6,557 bases of DNA. Source: an uncultured Phycisphaerales bacterium. GTDB taxonomy: Bacteria > Planctomycetota > Phycisphaerae > Phycisphaerales > SM1A02. Numbering within the stretch: position 1 is the first letter of the stretch; each line of letters opens with the position of its first letter. The stretch is taken from assembly GCA_946886375.1 (NCBI GenBank), contig CAMPIL010000209.1:1-6557 (forward strand), read 5' to 3'. The position numbers and the translations under genes were made by a program. Positions 1 to 6,557 of the stretch are shown here, in pieces. The notes beneath the pieces were generated by a model, which had not been told where the DNA came from, did not search any database, and saw only the letters and a program-made list of their open reading frames with translations.

Positions 1-766
1 GAGTGGCTTCGGTGGTGAATTCATCTATGCGGTTGCGGACAAATCCGTAACTGGTCAGCGCGGGAATGGCAATGAGCAAACCCCAGAATGTGGTGGTCAG
101 CGCCGTGCCGATGCCGCCGGCCAGCATAACCGGGTCGGCGTTGCCGCCGGCCATCACGATCGCGCGGAACGCCAGGATCATGCCCCACACGGTTCCGAAC
201 AATCCGATCATCGGGCTGATCTGCGCCAGAATGTTCAGATACTCCACACGCCGCAGTCGCATGGTGGTCAGTTCATCCGACGCCTGCTCCAGGGCGCGAA
301 CAACCGCGGCGTAACCGTGGTTGGCCTCACGCAATGACGCATTGAGCACCTTGCTGAAGAAACTCTCTTCGACGGCGGTCAGCTCGATGGCTTCGCGATA
401 CTTCCCCGCCGCGAGCATGCTCCGCACCTTGTCCACGACGCCGGCGGGCACGAACGCCTTGCGCTGATTCGACAGCACAGTCATTCCAATGAGCCCGACC
501 GATGACACCGACAGCAGCAGCAGAATCCATAAAAGAACGCTGCCGAAGACATCAAGAGACTTGGTTCCGTCGGCCGCGGTGACGCGCGAAACGAAAAACG
601 CGCTGGCGAACGATTCGTCCGCAGATGCGGCGCTTGCGGCCGGCTCCTCCTCAGCGTCGGTTTGTGCCGCGGCAGGAAAAGACACAACCGCGGCCGCAAG
701 GCACAAGATCGCAGTCAGCAGAATCAAGGGTCGAAACATGGCGGTTCTCATGTGGGGCGTTTTCAT
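1..766 (-). CDS. MotA/TolQ/ExbB-family proton channel protein, 3' end cut by the window edge
   Basis: Inner-membrane channel subunit of the ExbB/TolQ/MotA family, whose members pair with ExbD/TolR-type proteins and use the proton gradient to drive envelope work. The visible part is 255 residues, and only a short C-terminal tail should be missing. Residues 11-34 look like a signal peptide ending in PAAAQ. An Ala/Glu-rich linker follows (about 35-56), then a first membrane helix at about 76-98 and a soluble domain at about 100-180. The family signature SPMIGLFGTVWGMILAF (184-200) starts helix two, and GGIGTALTTTFWGLLIAIPA (217-236) forms helix three. Both match the conserved core of ExbB/TolQ. 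The start at 766 overlaps the vWA stop as ATGA, with AGGA (769-772) only 2 nt upstream. In-frame ATGs at 751 and 739 are alternatives; the one at 739 has a weak GAGAA 5 nt upstream and gives a cleaner signal peptide. The family call is firm. The exact start and the subfamily (ExbB or TolQ) are not. Confidence 0.9.
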   Translation of the reverse strand, partial: MKTPHMRTAMFRPLILLTAILCLAAAVVSFPAAAQTDAEEEPAASAASADESFASAFFVSRVTAADGTKSLDVFGSVLLWILLLLSVSSVGLIGMTVLSNQRKAFVPAGVVDKVRSMLAAGKYREAIELTAVEESFFSKVLNASLREANHGYAAVVRALEQASDELTTMRLRRVEYLNILAQISPMIGLFGTVWGMILAFRAIVMAGGNADPVMLAGGIGTALTTTFWGLLIAIPALTSYGFVRNRIDEFTTEAT

Positions 767-1797
767 GGTCCTGCGATGCGCAATTCTGAGCGGGAGAGAA
801 ACTTGTAGCCGTCGGGCGACCCGTGCTGCTGCGCAATCAGTTTCATCGTGTCGAGCGGGTCGGCATCGAGGAATTGAATGCAGTTGATCTGAACGGCGCG
901 GCGGCCGGAGGCATCGGCGGGATTGAGTTTATCCAGCGTCGCCAGCAGATCGCGCTGATCGATTTCAAACTGTCCGTAGCCGGTGATGTTCTGGCTGAGC
1001 AGGAACACCACGTCGGGCTTGAGTTTCAGGGCCCGTTCGATGGCGGCCAGCGGATTGGTCCCGCCGCGCGGAATCACGTGTTCCCTCATCCACGCAAGCG
1101 CCCGCTGCTGGGCGGCAGGCTCGGCAGGCACAAGTCTGCCTTGCGGCGGAACCTCCATGACGCTGTTGCCCTGGAAAAAAATCACCGCGAACGACTGCTG
1201 CGGCGACAGATTTGCCAGCGACCGCGCCAGTTCATCAATCACCGTCTGAATGTGCGCAATCATTGAGCCTGAGGCGTCGATTGCGTAGACGATTTTCTTC
1301 GCGTTGGAGCCCTTCGCGCCCGCGAAACTCACCGCGTGTCCGCCGCCGGACGGCGCGAGCCGCGAGAGCGCCGCTGCCGCGGATTCGCCGCTTGAGCCGC
1401 TGATGTCGAGCGCGGCGAGTGGATCGCTCTCGCCCGCGCTCATGCCGGCGATGATTTGGTCAGGTGTGGGCAGAGGCGCGGCAAGGTCCATCACGGCCGG
1501 CGCGACTGCCCGCTCATCATCGGCCTGCTGCATTGAGGCGACCGGGTCGTAGCGCATCGCGTTGAAATCCGCGACGATCAACGCTGATTCTTCCTTGGCC
1601 GGTCGATTCGTCACGCTCCACGTGATGAAGCCCGCCACCAGCGCCAGGCCCAGGTGAATGGCCAGAGAGAAGAACCAGGGCAGCACGCGCTTGACGCGGC
1701 GTTCGGTCCGCGTCTCTGCCCCCAGCCGCGCCAACTGCGCAACCAGCCGCTGGAGTTCGGGCGATTCATCCGGAGTTGGCCGCAGCGTGCGACTCAT
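763..1797 (-). CDS. Membrane-anchored von Willebrand factor type A (vWA) domain protein
   Basis: 344-residue protein with a vWA fold, a family that usually binds protein partners through a metal-ion-dependent adhesion site (MIDAS). An Arg-rich N-terminus (TERRVKR, 31-37) precedes one hydrophobic helix (about 41-61). By the positive-inside rule the rest should lie in the periplasm. A low-complexity linker (about 65-160) leads to the vWA domain (about 167-340). The first MIDAS motif DASGS is intact (D174, S176, S178), as is the second, GGTNP (T247). The strand that normally ends in the third-motif Asp reads VVFLLSQNITG, with Q269 where Asp is expected. The C-terminal QHGSPDGYKFLS resembles the last strand of bacterial vWA domains. 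The ATG at 1797 is the only ATG start in this frame, because a stop codon lies in frame 15 nt upstream; the SD signal is weak (GTGGGGT). It begins 39 bp after the propeller gene and overlaps the channel gene by 4 bp. The partner is unknown. Confidence 0.88.
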   Translation of the reverse strand: MSRTLRPTPDESPELQRLVAQLARLGAETRTERRVKRVLPWFFSLAIHLGLALVAGFITWSVTNRPAKEESALIVADFNAMRYDPVASMQQADDERAVAPAVMDLAAPLPTPDQIIAGMSAGESDPLAALDISGSSGESAAAALSRLAPSGGGHAVSFAGAKGSNAKKIVYAIDASGSMIAHIQTVIDELARSLANLSPQQSFAVIFFQGNSVMEVPPQGRLVPAEPAAQQRALAWMREHVIPRGGTNPLAAIERALKLKPDVVFLLSQNITGYGQFEIDQRDLLATLDKLNPADASGRRAVQINCIQFLDADPLDTMKLIAQQHGSPDGYKFLSRSELRIAGP

Positions 1798-1836
1798 ACC
1801 CCACAGTGTACGTCATGCCCGCAGGCGCAGTTGGCG

Positions 1837-4800
1837 TCACTTTGACATGGGGATCGACAAGGTCTCGCTTTGCGTGGAAAGCAGCAGCCAGCCGTCAATC
1901 ACGGCAGCCTGCTGCACCCGGTCGTTCAGCGTGGGAAGTTTCGCCGGTTCGCCCAGCAGTTTGCAATTGTCGGAAAGGACATAAATCAGGTACGTCCACT
2001 GCTGCGTGCGCCGGCCGGGCTGGTCGGGGATTGGCGACTGCAGCGTGCGGCTGCTGATCAGCACGAACTGATCCTGTGCGGGCAGCAGCCAGCGATAATC
2101 GCGATCATCGCTGACGACATCGGCCCCGGCGATCGCACCGGCGCTTGCGTCATAGGCCACGATGCGCTGCGGGTAATGCGCTATGACTCGATCGCTCGCA
2201 ATCATCAGTTGCCGCAGTTCCAGCGGATCCCATTCGCCGCGGACGGGCGCTTCGAAGGGCTCTGACACGCTGCCGTCGCGCAGGTTCATCGCACGCAGCC
2301 TGCTGCGCTGATCTTCAATGACGAGTTGGTCATCGATCTGCCAGGCTCGCTGCGAATCGAGCGCCGCGTAGTCGGCGTTGCTCCACAGTCGCTTGCCGGT
2401 GTACAGGTCGATGGCGTGAACGCCCTGCATCGATCCATACACCAGCGTCCCCAGCGGCGTGACGCGCATCCACTTCACCCCGCCGCGGCCGACTTCGCGC
2501 AATGCGAGGGCCTGGTCCAGCAGTGGATGACCAGTGGCCGGATCAAGCACGAGGATGCGCGGCACGAGATCGGCTTCACCCTGGGCTCCCGCCTCCGGCG
2601 CCTCGCGTGCCATGCCCGCAAGCACCAGCGCGGTCTCATGCAGCGCCACCAGATGCACCTGCTCCAACGTCTGTTTTCTGATCCAGCGCGGCGTCCGGCC
2701 GTCGACGAGGTCGATCGCCGCGACTCCCCCGGTGCGCTGAACAACGATGATCGACTGACTGTTCACCAGCGGCAGCGTCTGGTTCGGATCGAACGCTTCG
2801 CCGTCGGGCATGTGGTCCCGGATGCTGCGGTTCCGTGCCAGGTCGCGCACGGGATCGGCGAGCAGGTCGGCAATGCGCGGCGTGGTCCAGCGAGTCTTGC
2901 CATCGTTCGCGTTGATCATGACCGCCTTGGGGTCTTGTGGATCGGACTTGAACCACAACAGAACGTCGCGGTCGGTCTGCCAGAGCGCTTCAGGAAGATC
3001 ATCGGCAAGGGGCGCGGTCCACAGCGGCTGCGCGACAGGCGACTGCGCCAGCCGCACAACCTTGCCGTCGCGCAGCAGCGCCCGGTTGGCCAGCGAAGCG
3101 CGCGACGCCGAACTGGCGTACGACACTGAAACCGACTGGTACGGTGGCACAAGACTTCCGGGAACCACCTGCGCGTTGGTGGCGTCGGCGATGTCGTGCA
3201 CGACCGGCAGACGCATGCCGCGCTCGTTTCGCTCGGCGTCGACCGCCTGCAGCCATGCGACGGGGCTGAGCGGCCCGGCATCGGTGATCAGCGCAAGATC
3301 GCCATGCGAAGCGTTGACCTGGCGCATGACGGCTTCGCATTGGTCGGTCCAGCCGGCTTGCAAGCAGATGGAGACGAATTTGCCAAGCAATCGCGGCGCT
3401 GCTTCGGCTCGAGGCGCATCGCGGTAGAGTTGCACGAGCGTCGCGGCGGCGGCGCGTGTCTCGCCCCGCTGCAGTTGGATGGCGCTCGCCATGATCGCCG
3501 CATCAATCGCGGCATCAGAGAACGGGAACTGCTCTGACAGCGCCTGCAAATCCTCCAGCGGCGGAGTTGCCGCCGCCGTGATCTGCTTGAGCCGAAGGGC
3601 CGCAAAATCCGCCTGGGGGGAATACACCGCCGGCCCGCGCTGGGTCATCAGGTCCATTACGCGCTGCCGCGCCCATGCCGCCGCAGGGCGCATGGTCCCG
3701 CCGTCGGCGCGCCAGGATTCGGCCAAGGTCGCGTTGGAAAGGATGGACTGGTAACTCTCCACCGCGCGATCCAGCGCGTGACTTTCCAGCCATTGTCCGT
3801 AGGCCAGCAGGTACTCCACCCGTTGCGGTGTTTCCACTGCCGCGCTGTTGAGCGCCGCAAAGAGTGATTCGCCCTCCTGTGGCGTGGCGGCGACATTGGA
3901 TTGCGCCAGTTCCAGCAGCAAGGCATTCAATTCCGCGCGATAGGTCGCCGAGCGGGCCTCCTGCGTGTTGGCCACGACCAGACGATCGATGGCGCGCATG
4001 GCAAGGTCCGCCGCTTCCAGCGAAAGCGCAAGATTTCGCACGCGCATACCCAGTCGCAGCAGCGACAGCGCCGGTTCGGGTTCGGCTGGCGATTGCGTGA
4101 TGCGATCACGGAGCATGCGCTGCGCCTTGGTGAAGGACATGAACGAATCCAGCCGCTCGCCCGAGGCTAGCAGCAACTGCGATTCCACCGCCAGCGGATT
4201 GCCGCCGCCTTGCACCGCGAGTTGGTGGCTGATCTGCCCCGTGGCGCTGTCCACCAAGAGCAAGGCCTCGGCAGTGGGAACAATCAAAGCGCCACCCACC
4301 ACCTGCACCCGGCCGCGAATCTCAACCGGCGGGGCCGAAGCAACAGCGCCTTCGGTTTCCTGCACCGCCGGAAGCCGCCACGCGGGCACTTCCAGGTCCT
4401 CCAGATTGAACGCGCGAATTTCAGAGCCGACGGCGTACACGCGCTTGTCGTCGGCCAAAAGGTAACGTGGCTGGTTCCAATCGGCGGTGGAGTTGGAACT
4501 GTGGCTGGCCAATACCGCGCCGGTTTCAACATCCAGCACCACAACGCGTCGCTGATCCGGCTCAACGGCGATGACGCCGAGCGGCGTTATCACCGGGCCG
4601 GTCATCTCCCATGGGCGGCGACTCTGCTCGGACAGTCCACCTCCGATAGGCGTGTTGAATCTGCACAGCCAGCGGATTTCGCCTGTGGTGGGTTCGATGC
4701 GGGCCGTGGCCCCCACTGCGCTGGAGACAAACAGTCCGTATTCAACCGTCGCGCCCCCCGGATGTTCTGCGCCGCTTTGAACTCTCGCATGCACCATGGT

Positions 4801-6174
4801 GCCAAGGGGGCGAATGCCGGCTCGCAGCCCGCCGCTGGATGTGATGTAGCGAACCCAGCGCACGTTGCCGCTGGCCAGGTCGATGCCGACGACGTATTCG
4901 CTGGTCATCGCCTGCATGCTCACCCGCCGCGCGGCGACAAAGACCATGCCTTCGGCGATCACCGGCACGCCATAGGGGTACAACTGCTCGTTCGACGCCG
5001 CATCCACCAATCCCGCGAGACTGGCCGACCAGCGCAGCGATCCGGTCTGGGCATCCAGGCAGATCACGCGCCCGGATTCCGAGCGGCTCATCAACTGCGC
5101 GTAGCCCGTCAGCGTGACCACGGCGTCAGTCGTGGCCGACACGATGTTCATGTCCAGCGCGTTGACGGCATCGCGATCGGAAAATGACAGCGGACTGAGA
5201 TTGGAGTATTTCCACACCTGCCGTCCGGTGAGCCGGTTCAGCGCAAGCACGGTGTGACCCTGGTTGATAAACACCAGTTCGCCTGCAACGGTGGGCATGG
5301 CGGTGGCAAGGTCCGCATCACGCTGGCGCGGGTCCACCAGCGGCGCGCCCGGAGGGGCAAACGGCTGATCCTCGCGAGCCGCGGCGTTGCGGCGATGCAA
5401 CAGCGAATCCTCCAGCGACACTGACCAGATCGCCTGCGCCACCACGTCATCAAGTTCCGATGCCTGCCCGAAATCAAGTGTGGAAACCGAGCGAACCGAA
5501 GCATCCGGCACGGTCAGCCCTTTGGCAATCAACGCGTTAAGTTGAGCAGCGCACGCCTGACCGTCGGTTCCGGATTGAGACAATTCATCCGCAATGGCCT
5601 GAGCCTGGACCGCCTCGCCAAGATAATGAAACGCCATGCCCGTCATCGACAAACACAACGCGGCGCGGCGCCTTGCAAGGTCCGGATGCGTGCGAGCCTG
5701 CTCCAGCCAATGCAATGCGGCGCGGAAGCGACCGGCCTCAAGTTCACGCTGACCAAGTCGGAGAAGGGATTCCAACCCAGACTCCGTCAAGAGTCGCGTG
5801 AGAGCCAGCCGCTCCAGTTCGCCGGCTTGAAGCAGTTGTTCCGCCGGCGCGCTCTGCATGACGCGATAGCGGTCGAGCATCGCGGGATCGGCGAGCAGCG
5901 CGTCGGTGACTCGCTGCCGTACGCCAACAAGGTGTTCACTTGAACTCTCTGATGAAGGAATGAGTTTGAAGCCGAACTCATCCAGCAGTTCCTGGTAAAG
6001 CCGCACCGCTTCGCCTGCGTTGTTGCGACTTTGATCTCTGGCCTGTCGAAACAGCTCCCAGGCCTGGGGTGAGTCGTCGACGTAAACGGGGTTCTCAATC
6101 TGCGCCAGCAGCGGCACGGGCCAGAGCCCGAGCATCGCCGCCATCAACAACATCCCGCGTCGGGTTATGGGCAT
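1837..6174 (-). CDS. Giant exported PQQ-like beta-propeller/TPR-like repeat protein
   Basis: 1445-residue exported protein. A signal peptide (MPITRR, then a hydrophobic stretch, cut after LLA at about 24) sends it out of the cytoplasm. It lacks a lipobox Cys. Residues about 38-230 are helical and TPR-like (for example 138-165). A first beta-propeller spans about 290-675, with PQQ-type motifs of the form TG-x-x-x-W: LTGRQVW (W321), TGSLRW (W382), SGNVRW (W440) and TGEIRW (W502), spaced 58-62 residues. A helical Ala/Leu-rich segment follows (about 680-980). A second propeller (about 1030-1445) has DGKTRW (W1096), DGRTPRW (W1164) and TGKRLW (W1264). These repeats are those of the PQQ-like/BamB superfamily. 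I see no catalytic residues of the quinoprotein dehydrogenases, so a binding or scaffold role is more likely. The start at 6174 is preferred over the in-frame ATG at 6237, because it opens directly into the signal peptide and has AGGAAA 7 nt upstream. It is the first gene of the apparent operon. The exact function is unknown. Confidence 0.87.
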   Translation of the reverse strand: MPITRRGMLLMAAMLGLWPVPLLAQIENPVYVDDSPQAWELFRQARDQSRNNAGEAVRLYQELLDEFGFKLIPSSESSSEHLVGVRQRVTDALLADPAMLDRYRVMQSAPAEQLLQAGELERLALTRLLTESGLESLLRLGQRELEAGRFRAALHWLEQARTHPDLARRRAALCLSMTGMAFHYLGEAVQAQAIADELSQSGTDGQACAAQLNALIAKGLTVPDASVRSVSTLDFGQASELDDVVAQAIWSVSLEDSLLHRRNAAAREDQPFAPPGAPLVDPRQRDADLATAMPTVAGELVFINQGHTVLALNRLTGRQVWKYSNLSPLSFSDRDAVNALDMNIVSATTDAVVTLTGYAQLMSRSESGRVICLDAQTGSLRWSASLAGLVDAASNEQLYPYGVPVIAEGMVFVAARRVSMQAMTSEYVVGIDLASGNVRWVRYITSSGGLRAGIRPLGTMVHARVQSGAEHPGGATVEYGLFVSSAVGATARIEPTTGEIRWLCRFNTPIGGGLSEQSRRPWEMTGPVITPLGVIAVEPDQRRVVVLDVETGAVLASHSSNSTADWNQPRYLLADDKRVYAVGSEIRAFNLEDLEVPAWRLPAVQETEGAVASAPPVEIRGRVQVVGGALIVPTAEALLLVDSATGQISHQLAVQGGGNPLAVESQLLLASGERLDSFMSFTKAQRMLRDRITQSPAEPEPALSLLRLGMRVRNLALSLEAADLAMRAIDRLVVANTQEARSATYRAELNALLLELAQSNVAATPQEGESLFAALNSAAVETPQRVEYLLAYGQWLESHALDRAVESYQSILSNATLAESWRADGGTMRPAAAWARQRVMDLMTQRGPAVYSPQADFAALRLKQITAAATPPLEDLQALSEQFPFSDAAIDAAIMASAIQLQRGETRAAAATLVQLYRDAPRAEAAPRLLGKFVSICLQAGWTDQCEAVMRQVNASHGDLALITDAGPLSPVAWLQAVDAERNERGMRLPVVHDIADATNAQVVPGSLVPPYQSVSVSYASSASRASLANRALLRDGKVVRLAQSPVAQPLWTAPLADDLPEALWQTDRDVLLWFKSDPQDPKAVMINANDGKTRWTTPRIADLLADPVRDLARNRSIRDHMPDGEAFDPNQTLPLVNSQSIIVVQRTGGVAAIDLVDGRTPRWIRKQTLEQVHLVALHETALVLAGMAREAPEAGAQGEADLVPRILVLDPATGHPLLDQALALREVGRGGVKWMRVTPLGTLVYGSMQGVHAIDLYTGKRLWSNADYAALDSQRAWQIDDQLVIEDQRSRLRAMNLRDGSVSEPFEAPVRGEWDPLELRQLMIASDRVIAHYPQRIVAYDASAGAIAGADVVSDDRDYRWLLPAQDQFVLISSRTLQSPIPDQPGRRTQQWTYLIYVLSDNCKLLGEPAKLPTLNDRVQQAAVIDGWLLLSTQSETLSIPMSK

Positions 6175-6181
6175 CGCGTGG

Positions 6182-6187
6182 TTTCCT
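6182..6187 (-). promoter_or_regulatory. Ribosome binding site fixing the start of the propeller gene
   Basis: Read on the minus strand this is AGGAAA, 7 nt before the ATG at 6174. It supports that start over the in-frame ATG 63 nt upstream, which would add 21 residues in front of the signal peptide. Confidence 0.65.
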
Positions 6188-6269
6188 GATTTGCTCAAAC
6201 AGACTTCCAGCCGGGGCGATTGGCCGCGAACGATCAATGGTAGGGCGGCATTTCAAGACGACGTTCTCA

Positions 6270-6300
6270 TTGACCGATGCCTCTACTGACGCCTTTTAAT
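6270..6300 (+). promoter_or_regulatory. Putative sigma70-type promoter for the DUF5658-like gene
   Basis: TTGACC at 6270-6275 matches 5 of 6 bases of the -35 consensus. TTTAAT at 6295-6300 matches 5 of 6 of the -10 consensus, with a 19-nt spacer, slightly longer than the ideal 17. It lies about 42 bp before the ATG at 6342, inside the divergent intergenic region. The AT-rich run CTTTTAATA stands out in otherwise GC-rich DNA. This rests on pattern alone. I found no equally good promoter for the minus-strand operon in the same region. Confidence 0.42.
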
Positions 6301-6329
6301 ACTGTGGTGGCGAGCCGTTTCGCCGAATT

Positions 6330-6335
6330 GAGGAA
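6330..6335 (+). promoter_or_regulatory. Ribosome binding site of the DUF5658-like gene
   Basis: GAGGAA with a 6-nt spacer to the ATG at 6342, a near-ideal Shine-Dalgarno sequence. It is strong evidence that the plus-strand frame is the real gene here and not the overlapping minus-strand frame. Confidence 0.65.
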
Positions 6336-6341
6336 TTATCC

Positions 6342-6557
6342 ATGGGGTACGCGATCGGCAAGCCATCACCATCGGCATCGACAGCCCGATTTGGTCCGCG
6401 GAATGTGAACTGGTGGGCACGTTGGCCCAGCCGCCCACGACGCGTCACCCTGCTGGTTGCCGGCATCATCGTGCTCAGCCTTGCGGACCTGATCGTCACG
6501 CTGGCGTTTCTTCGCGCCAACTGGATGATGGAAGCCAATCCGATTGCCGCGTATCTG
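6342..6557 (+). CDS. DUF5658-like small membrane protein, 3' end cut by the window edge
   Basis: First 72 residues of a membrane protein, open to the right edge. An N-terminal tail of about 34 residues, rich in Arg, Pro and Trp, precedes a hydrophobic helix (about 35-57). The helix carries SLADLIVTLAFL, followed by MMEANPIAAYL (62-72). The pattern D..xT (D49, T53), a short loop, then E-x-N-P (E64, N66, P67) is what I recall for DUF5658 proteins, small multi-helix membrane proteins of unknown function. With only one helix visible the assignment is tentative. The start is supported by GAGGAA 6 nt upstream and a possible promoter at 6270-6300. It is transcribed divergently from the propeller operon, with 167 bp between the two start codons, so it is probably an independent unit. 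No role can be inferred from the visible part. Confidence 0.7.
   Translation, partial: MGYAIGKPSPSASTARFGPRNVNWWARWPSRPRRVTLLVAGIIVLSLADLIVTLAFLRANWMMEANPIAAYL

Noticed and set aside
1798..1836. Possible terminator or promoter in the 39-bp gap between the propeller and vWA genes
   Set aside because: There is no GC-rich stem followed by a T run on the minus strand and no -10/-35 pair. It reads as a simple intra-operon spacer.
2326..3129. 267-codon plus-strand open frame
   Set aside because: Antisense to the second propeller. Its composition is Arg/His/Gln-rich, it has no motif, and the minus-strand frame shows real repeats.
4210..5187. 325-codon plus-strand open frame
   Set aside because: It lies wholly inside the first propeller of the minus-strand gene, which has clear PQQ motifs. 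The plus-strand translation is rich in His, Arg and Gln with no recognisable domain, as expected of the antisense of a GC-rich gene.
1837..6174. Quinoprotein alcohol/glucose dehydrogenase
   Set aside because: PQQ-type repeats are present, but I see none of the active-site motifs of true quinoprotein dehydrogenases. The size and the helical segments fit a BamB-like structural repeat protein better.
6172..6237. Longer start (ATG at 6237) for the propeller protein
   Set aside because: It would add 21 polar residues before the signal peptide and lacks as good a ribosome binding site as the ATG at 6174.
6231..6276. Imperfect inverted repeat (CGATCAATGG and TCATTGACCG) as an operator
   Set aside because: Only 8 of 10 bases match and the arms are far apart. 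In 167 bp this is within what chance would give.
6296..6538. 80-codon minus-strand open frame at the right end
   Set aside because: It overlaps the plus-strand DUF5658-like gene, which has a strong ribosome binding site and a proper membrane helix. The minus-strand product has no recognisable features.

Overview
The window is GC-rich DNA from a bacterium with a two-membrane envelope. A planctomycete, probably of the Phycisphaerae, is the best guess. The basis is the mix of proteins: a giant secreted PQQ-repeat/TPR-like protein, a membrane-anchored von Willebrand A (vWA) protein, an ExbB/TolQ-type channel with an N-terminal extension, and a DUF5658-like membrane protein. This is an inference from gene content, as there is no rRNA or other marker gene here.

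Layout: three genes lie head to tail on the minus strand and fill almost everything from 6174 down to 1. In order of transcription they are (1) a 1445-residue exported protein with two PQQ-type beta-propeller regions and helical repeat segments (6174-1837), (2) a 344-residue vWA protein with one N-terminal membrane helix (1797-763), and (3) an ExbB/TolQ/MotA-family channel subunit cut by the left edge (766-1). The gaps are 39 bp and a 4-bp ATGA overlap, so this looks like one operon. A 167-bp divergent intergenic region (6175-6341) separates it from a plus-strand gene (6342 to the right edge) that begins a small DUF5658-like membrane protein. That gene has a good ribosome binding site and a plausible sigma70-type promoter.

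How the genes may work together (inference): the ExbB/TolQ-like subunit would use the proton gradient to do work across the envelope. The vWA protein, anchored in the inner membrane with its domain outside the cytoplasm, would be a protein-binding partner. The giant propeller protein would be the exported scaffold. The usual small partner, ExbD/TolR, is not in the window and would be expected just beyond the left edge. I see no mobile elements, RNA genes, CRISPR arrays or strong terminators.
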